From NCBI GenBank assembly GCA_040753915.1, contig JBFMDN010000043.1, forward strand, positions 1-47,693: a stretch of DNA of 47,693 bases, in the 5' to 3' direction. The DNA is from JBFMDN01 sp040753915. Its GTDB lineage: Bacteria > Desulfobacterota > Desulfomonilia > Desulfomonilales > Desulfomonilaceae. Below the pieces are notes generated by a model. That model did not search any database. It worked only from the letters and a program-made list of their open reading frames with translations, and was not told the DNA's origin. Positions 33,416-42,026 of this stretch are shown one piece after another. The position numbers and the translations under genes are program-made. Position 1 is the stretch's first letter. The number at the start of each line of letters is the position of its first letter.

Positions 33416-34855
33416 TTAGAATGGGTAATGCCTGCGCCCACGCTGGACAGTTATCCACTTCAGCTCGCTCATCTCCTCCAACGAGCGGCGCCCGCCTTCT
33501 CTACCGATTCCGCTGAGCTTGGTGCCGCCAAAGGGACAGTACGGCTCATCGTGAACGGACGCGTCATTGACGTGGACCATCCCACTTTCAATGTTTTCGG
33601 CGAAAAAGAGCGCTCGCTGAAGGTCGTTCGTCAGTACGCCGGCTGAAAGACCGTATTCGGAATCATTCGCAAGCGCAAGCGCCTCGTCATCGCTGCCGAA
33701 CGTTATAATGGGAGCCGTCGGGCCGAACGTTTCTTCCCGGAAAATTCTCATTTGCCGAGTGACGCCGGTCAGGACCGTCGGCCGATAAAATCGGCCTTCG
33801 TACGTTCCGCCGGTCAGCAGTTTCGCACCTCTTTCCATCGCGTCTGTGACATGACTGTGAACCGTTGCGATCTGGTTATCGTTGATCAGGGGCCCAATGA
33901 TTGTCTCCGGCCTGGTCGGGTCTCCCATGCGAAGAGTCTCTGCCTTGGCAGCAAGGCGTTCTGCAAACTCATCCGCAATCTTCTCATGCACGATGAGACG
34001 CTCCACGGACATGCATATTTGTCCCTGGTGCATAAAAGCCCCAAAGGCAGCCGCCTCTACCGCGTAGGCAATGTCCACATCGTCGCAGATTACCAGCGGG
34101 TCTTTTCCTCCGAGCTCCAACGTGTATCTTTTGAGCTTGGCCGCTGCTTTCTGAGCTACGTGCAGGCCCGTCTTGGTCTCGCCTGTGAGGGTCACCAACG
34201 AGGTCCGATCGTCCTGAACGAGGTAATCACCAAGCACTCCACCAGGGCCTGTAATGACGTTCAGTACTCCAGGAGGCAGCCCGGCGTCCGCAAGGAGCTC
34301 ACCGATCTTCAAGCCGATAACAGGAGTATCGCTCGCGGGCTTCAGCACGACTGTGTTGCCTGCAGCAAGTGCGTATGCCACCTTGTTGATGGACAAGAGC
34401 AAGGGGAAGTTCCAGGGAGTAATCGCTGCCACTGTGCCGAGCGGTCTGTAGATCGTTAGTGACAATTTGTCGTGGTCAGAAGGGAACGTCTCGCCCAGAA
34501 GACGGCGACAGTCCTCTGCTGCGGTGCGAAGCAGGTCTACCGTGTAAGTGGTCTCAAACATCGCCTTGCCGAAAGTAGCGCCTCCTTCGCCGATGAGCAC
34601 TCGAGCGAATTCCTCGATTCTGGAGCCCAGCAGCTCAGAGGCTTTGTAAAGAATCGCTGCTCGCTGCCCCGGTTTGGAGGTCGCCCAGCCTTTCCTCGCC
34701 TCGAATGCCGCGGCCAAGGCTCGGTCCGCGTCGCTTTCATTTGCCTTGGGTACCACGGCAAAAACCTCGCCGGTAGCCGGATTGAGATCGGAAAAGGTCT
34801 TGCCGGACAAGGCCGTTACCCATTCGCCTCCTACAAGCATCTTGGCTTGTTCCAT
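33416..34855 (-). CDS. NAD(P)-dependent aldehyde dehydrogenase (benzaldehyde/vanillin dehydrogenase-like)
   Basis: 479 aa from the ATG at 34855, chosen because GGAGG lies 6 nt upstream; the open frame further upstream to 35038 is leader RNA. Catalytic Cys in MHQGQICMSVERLIV, catalytic Glu in YTLELGGKDPLVICDD, the Asn in ITPWNFPLLLS, and the EETFGPTAPIITF motif are all present. GQICMS is the wording of salicylaldehyde/vanillin/benzaldehyde dehydrogenase branches, so an aromatic aldehyde is likely. Its leader carries a terminator and an ANTAR-type antiterminator, and the ANTAR regulator and kinase lie immediately upstream. Confidence 0.92.
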   Translation of the reverse strand: MEQAKMLVGGEWVTALSGKTFSDLNPATGEVFAVVPKANESDADRALAAAFEARKGWATSKPGQRAAILYKASELLGSRIEEFARVLIGEGGATFGKAMFETTYTVDLLRTAAEDCRRLLGETFPSDHDKLSLTIYRPLGTVAAITPWNFPLLLSINKVAYALAAGNTVVLKPASDTPVIGLKIGELLADAGLPPGVLNVITGPGGVLGDYLVQDDRTSLVTLTGETKTGLHVAQKAAAKLKRYTLELGGKDPLVICDDVDIAYAVEAAAFGAFMHQGQICMSVERLIVHEKIADEFAERLAAKAETLRMGDPTRPETIIGPLINDNQIATVHSHVTDAMERGAKLLTGGTYEGRFYRPTVLTGVTRQMRIFREETFGPTAPIITFGSDDEALALANDSEYGLSAGVLTNDLQRALFFAENIESGMVHVNDASVHDEPYCPFGGTKLSGIGREGGRRSLEEMSELKWITVQRGRRHYPF

Positions 34856-34906
34856 TGAAGCCTCCATTTCTCGTCGGGACTGTGTCCCGGCTGATAATGC
34901 GGGTAC

Positions 34907-34951
34907 AAAAGAAAAGGGCCCCCTTTGCCCTTCATCGGGCAAAGGAGGCCC
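34907..34951 (-). terminator. Leader terminator of the aldehyde dehydrogenase gene
   Basis: A 15-bp stem (34937-34951 with 34916-34930, one G-T pair, 6-nt loop) is followed on the minus strand by TTTTCTTTT. It stands about 50 bp before the start codon with no complete gene in front of it, so it must act as an attenuator. Confidence 0.88.
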
Positions 34952-35011
34952 CGTTGCCTCCATAGCTTCTTTGCAGGCTTTACGGTAATCTCGTGTTTCT
35001 CGATTTGTCAA
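34932..35011 (-). promoter_or_regulatory. Promoter plus ANTAR-type antiterminator leader
   Basis: TTGACA at 35011-35006 with a weak -10 (TTACCG, 34988-34983) would start the RNA near 34977. Hairpin P2 is GGAGGC-AACGGG-GCCTCC (34961-34944): a 6-bp stem with a hexaloop having A at loop position 1 and G at 4, the ANTAR signature. Its 3' arm is also the base of the terminator 5' arm, so the two are mutually exclusive. A weaker P1 with loop AAAGAA (34972-34967, again A1 and G4) precedes it. This is the known two-hexaloop architecture for ANTAR antitermination, here in cis to its probable regulator. Confidence 0.75.
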
Positions 35012-35169
35012 GGGGAAAAGTGTCCGGGCCGTAAGCATTTACTTATGCACGGCGGACAGAACAAAACCGTCAATGATTTCTGCTAATCGATCCTCTCCTC
35101 CCGCTCAAGAGTGAATGCTTACTGCGGGCCGCGGTAAGGCTTCTTTCGGGGAGCGTGTAGGCACTTGTG

Positions 35170-35733
35170 CTATTCCAGCATCAGGATTATGGCTTCGGCC
35201 ACCTTTCTGAGAGATTTTCCTTTGGACATGCTGAGCTGCTGTATTCGGCGGTGAGCCTCCGCCTCCGTTAGGTTTTCAGCCTGCATCAGGAGGCCTTTGG
35301 CCTTTTCAACCATTTTACGCGTCTGCAGTTCCTCTTTGAGTCGCTCCACGCGCTCCCGAAGTGCAGACTGGCGGACGAAGTTGCTCACGGCAAGCTCTAT
35401 CGCGGCCGACAGATCCGCTTTCCGAAAAGGCTTGGTTACGTACGCCATAACGCCGGCATCTCGGGCCCGCTGAATGAGGTTTTGCTCAGAATAGGCAGTG
35501 AGGATGATTACCGGGTATTCCTCGCCGATCCTGCGAGCCACTGCAATTCCGTCCTCTTTTGGCATCTTTATGTCTAGCATGACCACGTCGGGGTCAGTAT
35601 CCCTGACGAGGCGCAGGGCCTCCGCGCCGTCCCGTGCCGCGCCCACTACATCGTGCCCGAGCTCGTTGAGCATTTCTCTCAAATCTCTCCGAGCAAGTGT
35701 TTCGTCATCCGCCAAGACCACACGGAAGCCCAC
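35170..35733 (-). CDS. ANTAR-domain response regulator (RNA-binding antiterminator)
   Basis: 187 aa from a GTG at 35733 (GAGGAG 5 nt upstream). REC domain about 1-118: acidic pair LADDE, phospho-acceptor Asp in VVMLDIKMP, Thr in ILTAYS, Lys in VTKPF. After a coiled linker, the ANTAR three-helix bundle (about 135-187): ELQTRKMVEKAKGLLMQAENLTEAEAHRRIQQLSMSKGKSLRKVAEAIILM (key positions A-K-G-L-L-M and E-A-x-x-x-I). Phosphorylation dimerises such proteins so that they grip two hexaloop hairpins and prevent termination. The sensor kinase ends 9 bp upstream. Confidence 0.95.
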   Translation of the reverse strand: MGFRVVLADDETLARRDLREMLNELGHDVVGAARDGAEALRLVRDTDPDVVMLDIKMPKEDGIAVARRIGEEYPVIILTAYSEQNLIQRARDAGVMAYVTKPFRKADLSAAIELAVSNFVRQSALRERVERLKEELQTRKMVEKAKGLLMQAENLTEAEAHRRIQQLSMSKGKSLRKVAEAIILMLE

Positions 35734-35742
35734 GATTACTCC

Positions 35743-38568
35743 TCATTCGATTTCTCGCCCCACGGGCAGAGGAAAACATACGGTCGCTGTGGTGCCAGCC
35801 AGTCCTTGAATTACAAACTCGCCTCCCAACTCCTCTTTCACCAGATCGCGGACTATCGTCAAACCCAGGTTGCCGTCTCGCCTTGGATCAAATCCGTACG
35901 GTAGCCCCGGCCCGTCGTCTTCAACTGTTAAGGTTACCAGCCCGTCGTCGTGAGTCAATCGAATTGACAGGCTCCCTCGCCCAACTCGGCTCAGTCCGTG
36001 CTTTACTGCATTCTGGACCAGCTCGTTGACAATGAGCGCAACGGAGGTCGCTTCTTTCGACGGCGCCAATATGTGAGAGCTGGAGACGTCTATCGACACC
36101 ATGGAATTGCACTGTCCATCCGCGAGGGCAAACGCGCTCACCCTTGTGACGAGGTCCCCCAAATCAATCATACCAATGTCGGCCTGCGAAAGAGTCTCGT
36201 GCACTTTTGCGATACTGACGATACGGGCAATGCTGTCTTTCAGGGCTTGCTCAGCCAAAACTTGCTCTGCGGATTCGCGGTCCAGCCGGCGTATCTGCAT
36301 GCGCATAAGTCCGGCGATATTGTGAAGATTGTTCTTAATTCGGTGATGGACCTCTTTGTAAAGTGTGGAATGTCTTTGGAGCGACAGGTTTTCCAGGAAT
36401 ACAGCAATCTGGGCCGAAAGGCTCACCAGCAAGTCCATTGTCTCAGGAGCCCGGTCCGGCTTCAACGGCCCTTCCTGCTCGTCGCCGAGATAGAAATTGA
36501 GTACTCCCCGGACCTTGCCCGCGGATTCTACCGGTATCGAGACAAAAGAAAACGGGAATGGCGAAATGAGGTCAATCTGACATCCTCCAACAGAGGGGCT
36601 AGAAAATAGCGGTTTGCCGGCATTGACCTGCCATTTGGCGATTCTTTCGTCGTTCTCTTGGATGACAGCATCGCGGCGCTGGAAGGGGTCGCTCAAGAAG
36701 GCCTCCTTCACAAGCACTTGGCTTCGATGATCCACCAGCCAAAGGCTACAAAATCGCAAGTTGAGAACGGACTTGAGATAGGTCAGCATGTGCTGGGAAG
36801 GTGAATGACAGTTTGCCGCTGTTGACAATTCCTTGCCAAGTCGATTCAGGATCGCCAAGTGCTGGATCTTAAGGTCCAACCGGCCATCCAATTCCAGTCT
36901 GCGGAGTCGGCTTACGGTCATCCGGGATACGGTTTGGACGAGGGATAGATCCTCCTCGTCGGGTAAGGTCTGTTCACGGCTTTTCAGGAGCATTAAACCA
37001 ATGCGCTCGCCCTTTCGCTCCATCCACGCCGGGAAAAAGTCTTGCCCGAAGTCTCCGCCGGTGAGCTCCCGCGGGAAAGCACTTTCGTGAGACGCGCCAG
37101 ACAAGAGGAACGTCCCGGGGACACTTGCCGGCAAGTAGGTCGCTGCTTCGACCCATGGTGGGAGCTGTGCCAACTCGTTGGTCAATTGCCGAAGCAGTTG
37201 TCCGACATCCAATGAATCCTCAATGGCTTGATTGATTCGGCCGATGGCCTTTATCTGGCGCTCTTTCTTTTCGATCCTCTCCAGGAGCTCCTCATATGCT
37301 GCCGTCCCCCTGTTGACAAGCGCGGCCACAGGATTAAGCTCGTCCGAAAATACGAGCATGGAAACGGATTGATTGCAGTACACTGGAAGACCGTCGTCCG
37401 AAAGGCCTTTCTCGCCGTATGTGTAAAAGCCGCACAGAGGGATATCAGTGTAATTCCGTATTGGCTCCAGCTCCTTTCGCACATCAGTCATCAATCTCTT
37501 CCGCAAAGCGCAGGACAGCATGAAGGCTATGGCAGGCTTAATTAATCTGCCTTGCTGAACAGCTTTCTTGTACGCCGACAAGCCGGCCTGAGCGATCTCC
37601 CCCTCAGTGCCGCTCATCAGCGTAATCACCTGATCGGTATTCATCAGCGGAGCAAACTGAACCGCCCCGTCTTCCAGTACACGCTCGGGGACCTGAAGAA
37701 TGGAATTCCCGTACACATCGCTAGAGCCGAATGGAAATCGGCTGAACGCGAACACCTGGTGCTCGGGCGGATCGACAGATACTCCAAGGATCTCCGCACA
37801 GACCTCAGCCGCTGGCCTGCCATCCAGTTCGTACACGATGTGGTCTGATGCGCGCGTCACCAGTGCTCCTCGTGTGGTGGGAGAAAACCCGTGAGCGAGC
37901 CCCAAACCGAACATTACCTCGGATTCGATGAAGGCGAGAGCAATCGAATCACTGCACACGCTGTCGTTGACCATCTGAAAGTTCGACTCAAAACGCAAGT
38001 TGTCGCCAGAGCTCCCGCCAAAGATTGGAATACGATTAGCAGAGTATTTCCGAAGGTACGTGTGGATATCATGACTCAAGGAAGGATGGCTTTTTGTTGC
38101 GCCCGGTGAGAATACGATCATCAAGGTACTCGAGACACCGAGCATACCAGGAGCGGAAATGGACGTGATGCGATGAAACGGGTGTCCCGAATCGAAATAG
38201 TCCAGCACTCCCGCCTGCCCGAGTGCCTGACGGACCGCTTCTCTGAAATCCGTGCTGACGCGACGCCCCATTCCCACCCTTATGCGCATGTGCTTGCTCG
38301 CTATGATCGCCACAACAACGCTATTCGTAACTGAGCCATTGCAAATCTCCCCTGCAGTACTGGTCCCGATCGTGGGACATCCGTCAAGGATCTCCAACAC
38401 CCCCCGATTCACCGCGTAGGGATCGAGATCCGGAGACATGAAAACGAGCGCTAGAGACGGGTCGAAGTGCCTCACCTGGGACCGTGCCATAGCAGCCGCT
38501 TTGCGGCCCATCTCGAGATCGTTGCCTTCGAGTGCTAACGCCAGGCCGGTTTCAAGATACGGCCCCAT
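35743..38568 (-). CDS. Soluble FIST-GAF-HisKA_2 sensor histidine kinase
   Basis: 941 aa; AAGGAG lies 10 nt before the ATG. FIST_N and FIST_C domains (about 35-420; GCPTIGTSTAGEI, PIFGGSSGDNLRF, LSCALRKRL) are followed by a coiled linker, one weak and one clearer GAF-like domain (about 440-560 and 570-715), and a HisKA_2 phosphoacceptor (LYKEVHHRIKNNLHNIAGL, phospho-His in EVHHRIKNN) with HATPase (LIVNELVQNAVKHGL, VEDDGPGLP). No membrane segment. FIST domains are thought to bind small ligands such as amino acids or their derivatives. HisKA_2 kinases commonly pair with ANTAR or REC proteins, which is what follows. Confidence 0.93.
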   Translation of the reverse strand: MGPYLETGLALALEGNDLEMGRKAAAMARSQVRHFDPSLALVFMSPDLDPYAVNRGVLEILDGCPTIGTSTAGEICNGSVTNSVVVAIIASKHMRIRVGMGRRVSTDFREAVRQALGQAGVLDYFDSGHPFHRITSISAPGMLGVSSTLMIVFSPGATKSHPSLSHDIHTYLRKYSANRIPIFGGSSGDNLRFESNFQMVNDSVCSDSIALAFIESEVMFGLGLAHGFSPTTRGALVTRASDHIVYELDGRPAAEVCAEILGVSVDPPEHQVFAFSRFPFGSSDVYGNSILQVPERVLEDGAVQFAPLMNTDQVITLMSGTEGEIAQAGLSAYKKAVQQGRLIKPAIAFMLSCALRKRLMTDVRKELEPIRNYTDIPLCGFYTYGEKGLSDDGLPVYCNQSVSMLVFSDELNPVAALVNRGTAAYEELLERIEKKERQIKAIGRINQAIEDSLDVGQLLRQLTNELAQLPPWVEAATYLPASVPGTFLLSGASHESAFPRELTGGDFGQDFFPAWMERKGERIGLMLLKSREQTLPDEEDLSLVQTVSRMTVSRLRRLELDGRLDLKIQHLAILNRLGKELSTAANCHSPSQHMLTYLKSVLNLRFCSLWLVDHRSQVLVKEAFLSDPFQRRDAVIQENDERIAKWQVNAGKPLFSSPSVGGCQIDLISPFPFSFVSIPVESAGKVRGVLNFYLGDEQEGPLKPDRAPETMDLLVSLSAQIAVFLENLSLQRHSTLYKEVHHRIKNNLHNIAGLMRMQIRRLDRESAEQVLAEQALKDSIARIVSIAKVHETLSQADIGMIDLGDLVTRVSAFALADGQCNSMVSIDVSSSHILAPSKEATSVALIVNELVQNAVKHGLSRVGRGSLSIRLTHDDGLVTLTVEDDGPGLPYGFDPRRDGNLGLTIVRDLVKEELGGEFVIQGLAGTTATVCFPLPVGREIE

Positions 38569-38753
38569 GGATGGAATCTCCTTCGCCGTAGTATACCCAT
38601 TAGCACAGCGACACTATAGTGGGTGCAGCGCGTTTGCGTGGCAAATCTACCCAGCCTGGGAAACGGGCTACAGAAAATCCGTCGGTTATGGCGCTGGTCG
38701 CCAGCTTTACCGTGAAAAAGCGCGGCACCCATTTGAATATATAGGGGGCACGC

Positions 38754-39059
38754 TTAATTGATTTGTATTTGTGCCAGCTCTTCTCGTACCCTCTGAGGTT
38801 CGGACGCCAGACGGGCATTGGTTTCCGGACGTTTGTGCAGACGATTGTCCGCTCGGCTGAGGCTGCATACATCGCGCTTCAATCGCCCACCCAGGTCGGT
38901 CAGGCAGAGGTGCTCTTCATACCAGACCAGAGCCGCGATCATCGCACGGGCTTCGGAGCAGTTCCGCTTCTTCCCGGGTTCTGCGAGAACCCCGAGGCCA
39001 AGCCCGTAGCGTTTGCAGGCATGGGTGACTATCTGTTCCACGGAGATCCGCCGCTGCAT
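38754..39059 (-). pseudogene. C-terminal fragment of a transposase with DnaA-like domain
   Basis: About 100 codons reading ISVEQIVTHACKRYGLGLGVLAEPGKKRNCSEARAMIAALVWYEEHLCLTDLGGRLKRDVCSLSRADNRLHKR (key parts). This is the DnaA-domain-4-like C-terminal segment of another REP-associated transposase subfamily; no N-terminal HUH domain lies upstream. A relic, not obviously related to the copies at 28-33 kb. Confidence 0.7.
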
Positions 39060-39378
39060 CTGCTCGCAGAATTCCTAATTCCCGCGGCCAGACACGCTGT
39101 GAGCGGCAGAAGAACGCGGGGAAATACGAATTGACGGGGTGACGTTAGGTCAGGTACGCTCAGAACTCGGACAAGGGGCTGTCTTATCGGCGCGACGAAG
39201 GTCTTACGTGGATCAGGTCGTGGAGGCTCCCATCGGTCCCCCCGTTTGGAGTCACTGGAAGCATCCTCGGATCCCTGGACGGCAGGCGGTCCTGCATCGC
39301 GATTCCCGTTCATGATTCCGGGTAATAGACCCCCTATTTCTTGTGCCAAGTTTCATGAATCCAACGGAGTCTGCTTGC
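39060..39378. other. Gene-free spacer
   Basis: No supported gene. A minus-strand open frame (39029-39349) is Pro/Asp/Ser-rich without structure and looks like translated intergenic repeat. Confidence 0.4.
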
Positions 39379-40191
39379 ATGTTCGACTGGTTATCCAAGC
39401 CGTACTGCCCAGTAGATCCTAGCGCCAAAGACTGGATCGAGCGACATCTCAAGTGGCTCTCGGGACAATTTCCGTCCAATATTTTCACCGATCGTCCGCT
39501 TGTGACGCCGACGGAAGAGTTCTTTCCCGAACCGTACGAGCCGTCCTATGAGGCGGCCAAAGCACTGTTTGCCCGCATTTGCCGCTTCATGGGGGTATCC
39601 GAAGATCGGGTAGCTCTCAAATTCGAGAAAGAAGACCCCGGCCCCATACTGATGTGGGATGGATCTCGCGGCCCTCTGTTACTGGTGAACAATAACGGCG
39701 ACTACGTGCCAGGTCAACCTGCGGGCACGTATTCATCCTCTTGGCATAAGCACGTCATTAGTCTGACTACTGGTCAGATCTATCACCCCGGTGATCTTGT
39801 GCCCACTATGGCCCACGAGCTCGCTCACGCACGCCTTCGGGGCGAACGGAGAATAAGACCGAATCGTTTCGATGAGGAATTGCTCACGGATCTTGCTAGT
39901 TGCTTTCTGGGTTTCGCAATCTTCATGGCGAATTCGCCGCGGGCATGGAAAAGTCAGTTTACCAAGTGGCCGGGCACTCAATTCAACAAACCTGAATACA
40001 TGAGCCCTCCCATGTTCGGCTATGTGCTCGGCCACCTCGCGTGGCATCAAGGTAAGCGAAAACCTTCGTGGAAACGATATCTCGGTCCACAAGTGATCGG
40101 TGATTTCAAAGATGCCACCAGATACCTGTTCGAGACCGAAGATTCCTCTTTCCAACCTGGTTGGGGCGGGGGCAGTAACTTGCAACGATGA
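39379..40191 (+). CDS. Uncharacterised zincin-like protein (HExxH)
   Basis: 270 aa from the ATG at 39379 (GGAG 9 nt upstream; two earlier ATGs lack ribosome sites). The middle holds PTMAHELAHARLRGERR, an HELAH zinc-protease motif, followed 25 residues on by NRFDEELLTDLASCFLGFAIFMANS, where the Glu of EELLTDLAS is a plausible third ligand. The N terminus is a soluble helical region with Trp-rich WIERHLKWLSG. No signal peptide. The family is unknown to me; it may be a peptidase or a structural relative. Both neighbours point elsewhere, so no partner is suggested. Confidence 0.75.
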   Translation: MFDWLSKPYCPVDPSAKDWIERHLKWLSGQFPSNIFTDRPLVTPTEEFFPEPYEPSYEAAKALFARICRFMGVSEDRVALKFEKEDPGPILMWDGSRGPLLLVNNNGDYVPGQPAGTYSSSWHKHVISLTTGQIYHPGDLVPTMAHELAHARLRGERRIRPNRFDEELLTDLASCFLGFAIFMANSPRAWKSQFTKWPGTQFNKPEYMSPPMFGYVLGHLAWHQGKRKPSWKRYLGPQVIGDFKDATRYLFETEDSSFQPGWGGGSNLQR

Positions 40192-40264
40192 CAACGCACG
40201 CTAAATTTCCTTGATCCTCGCCTCGGAATTCTGCGCCTCGAATTCTCCTGAATTCTGTCCAATA

Positions 40265-41488
40265 TCAGGAAGCAACGCCTGACCCTACGTGGACCGGACG
40301 GGGCATTTTTCGTTTCGCAGTTTTCAAATAACCGAGTTTCGGCAAGCGCGATTCACGTACTATGGGAACCTGTTCAACGACTTCCAAGCCATACCCTTCA
40401 AGTCCCACGATCTTCGTGGGATTGTCGGTCATCAGGCGCATCTTCCTGACACCTAGGTCTGCCAGCATCTGGGCACCAATGCCGTAATCTCGGAGATGGG
40501 GTTGCAGCCCAAGCCTCAGATTGTCTTCCACAGTGCGGCGGTCAGGATCCTGGGAAGCATGTTCTTTGATCTTGTCGAGAAAGTTGATGCCTCGGGTCTC
40601 TCGCCTCATATACAAGATTACCCCACTCCCAGCTTCTTCCACCTTGCGCATCGCGGCTTTGAGTTGGAGCGCACAATTACAGCGGACCGACGAGAACACA
40701 TCGCCCGCAAGGCATGCAGCATGTACCCGCACAAGAATTGGCACATCGGCACTGACGTTACCTTTGACCAGGGCCACATGGTGCAGTTTGTCCACATCAT
40801 TCTCATATACGATGAGCCGGAAATCGCCACCGTAGCACGTGGGCAGACTTGTCTCCGCCCCACGCCGAACAAGCCTTTCGGTACGCATGCGGTACCGGAT
40901 CAGGTCTCTTATGGTGCATATTTTGAGGCCATGCTTCTCCGCCATCATCATGAGATTCGGCAGCCGAGCCATTGTTCCGTCCTCGCTCATCACTTGGCAG
41001 ATCACGGCGGCCGGAGCGAGCCCGGCAAGCCTCGCCAGATCCACGCCTCCTTCGGTCTGGCCCGCGCGAACTAGCACTCCACCAGTTCTGGCCTTGAGGG
41101 GAAATACGTGGCCGGGGGAAATCAGGTCCTTGGGAGAAGCATCCCGATCCACAGCGGCAAGTATCGTGACCGCCCTGTCATATGCGGAAATCCCGGTAGT
41201 TACACCTCTCGCCGCATCGATGGAGACCGTAAAAGCTGTCTCGTACCGGGACCGATTGTTGTCCACCATCATCGGAAGCTTCAGAGCTTCGACCTTTTCG
41301 GATGACATGGATAGACAAATCAGCCCTCTGGCGTGCTTGGTCATAAAGTTGACAGCCTCAGGGGTAATCTTTTCCGCTGCCATGGTAAGATCGCCTTCGT
41401 TTTCTCTATCCTCGTCATCCACAAGTATTACCATTCTGCCTTGTCTAATCTCTCTGACAGCCTCCTCAATACCAATCAGCACGCCCAC
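40265..41488 (-). CDS. ribBA: RibBA: 3,4-dihydroxy-2-butanone 4-phosphate synthase / GTP cyclohydrolase II
   Basis: 407 aa from a GTG at 41488 (AAGGAGG 9 nt upstream). N-terminal RibB half: LVDDEDRENEGDLTMAAE, GLICLSMSSEKV, HVFPLKARTGGVLVRAGQTEGGVDLARLAG. C-terminal RibA half: RVHAACLAGDVFSSVRCNCALQLKAAM with zinc ligands Cys-(x10)-C-x-C, then YMRRETRGINFLDKIKEH and LRDYGIGAQML. The second catalytic step is therefore complete: both substrates of riboflavin synthesis, from ribulose-5-P and GTP. It stands alone, without ribD/E/H. The leader looks like a cobalamin riboswitch rather than an FMN riboswitch. Confidence 0.95.
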   Translation of the reverse strand: MGVLIGIEEAVREIRQGRMVILVDDEDRENEGDLTMAAEKITPEAVNFMTKHARGLICLSMSSEKVEALKLPMMVDNNRSRYETAFTVSIDAARGVTTGISAYDRAVTILAAVDRDASPKDLISPGHVFPLKARTGGVLVRAGQTEGGVDLARLAGLAPAAVICQVMSEDGTMARLPNLMMMAEKHGLKICTIRDLIRYRMRTERLVRRGAETSLPTCYGGDFRLIVYENDVDKLHHVALVKGNVSADVPILVRVHAACLAGDVFSSVRCNCALQLKAAMRKVEEAGSGVILYMRRETRGINFLDKIKEHASQDPDRRTVEDNLRLGLQPHLRDYGIGAQMLADLGVRKMRLMTDNPTKIVGLEGYGLEVVEQVPIVRESRLPKLGYLKTAKRKMPRPVHVGSGVAS

Positions 41489-41528
41489 TTGAGATATCCT
41501 CCTTCGTAATGATCCGCAGTCGTTGAGG

Positions 41529-41650
41529 GCTGCAATCTCCTGGCAAGTGTTTGCTTCCCGTGGCCAGAATTGTGCTCCCATCTGTTTGCCGGCGCGGCAG
41601 ACTCGCTTTCACCCCGTCACCAGTACAATCGTAAAAAAAAGGTTTTCCGT
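41529..41650 (-). promoter_or_regulatory. Cobalamin-riboswitch-like leader upstream of ribBA
   Basis: Read on the minus strand, RNA segments occur in the cobalamin order: GGTGAAA, CTGCC.CGC..GCAA.CAG, ATGGGAGCAC, GGCCAC-GGGAAGC, then GCCAGGAGA and a closing GC-rich arm, ending about 40 bp before the ribBA start. It is compact: the usual peripheral arms between GCCAC and GGGAAG and between that and GCCAGGAGA are short or missing. FMN riboswitch blocks (the GGGGCAGGGTGAAA...ACCGGCGGT type) are absent. Confidence 0.5.
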
Positions 41651-41694
41651 ACAAGAAATTGGAGCCAAAATTCTTTTGGCGATGATTTTGATCA

Positions 41695-41706
41695 GGTGTA
41701 TACACC
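41695..41706. repeat. Perfect 12-bp palindrome GGTGTATACACC
   Basis: A short perfect palindrome between the ribBA leader and a TetR relic; it might be an operator of the relic's former promoter. A 7-bp hairpin (GCCAAAA/TTTTGGC, about 41664-41680) lies beside it. Confidence 0.4.
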
Positions 41707-41771
41707 CAGCGGGGCCGAAGCCCTCTTGTGAAAACGAGAGCCAGGCAAGATGGGGCTCCCATTCGGAGGTG

Positions 41772-42026
41772 ATGTGCCGGCGAGAAGCCGACGCGCGAAG
41801 ACAGCAGATCCCGAAAGGAGCGTGTGAATGTTTTCTCACAAGAGGGGGTCCGGGCTCGACTGCGGATGAAATTGCTCGCCCCGGGGAGTTAGCCAAAGGA
41901 ATCCTCTACCTCTATTTCTCCAGCAAAGAGGAAATCACATTCTCCCCTCTTCTCAATGCGATTGAGGACTTGCTTAGAAATCTTGAAGCCGCTTTGGATC
42001 CTTGCGCGGCCGCGGCCGAAGCATGA
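41772..42026 (+). pseudogene. Truncated TetR-family regulator (DNA-binding domain only)
   Basis: 84 codons from the ATG at 41772 (GAGGTG close upstream). A complete TetR helix-turn-helix is readable: RRQQIPKGACECFLTRGGPGSTADEIARPGELAKGILYLYFSSKEEI, then LLNAIEDLLRNLEAALDP. The ligand domain is missing and the frame enters the dispersed repeat copy a. Pro replaces a residue at two helix positions (QQIPKG, IARPGE), so even the HTH is probably decayed. Confidence 0.75.

Noticed and set aside
34856..35038. N-terminal extension of the aldehyde dehydrogenase.
   Set aside because: It would cover the terminator and antiterminator leader; the start at 34855 has a strong ribosome site and the family length.
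39029..39349. Minus-strand frame with a Gly/Pro/Asp/Ser-rich translation.
   Set aside because: Low complexity, no start signal; looks like translated intergenic repeat.
41529..41650. FMN riboswitch for ribBA.
   Set aside because: Expected FMN blocks are missing; the blocks present fit a cobalamin type better.
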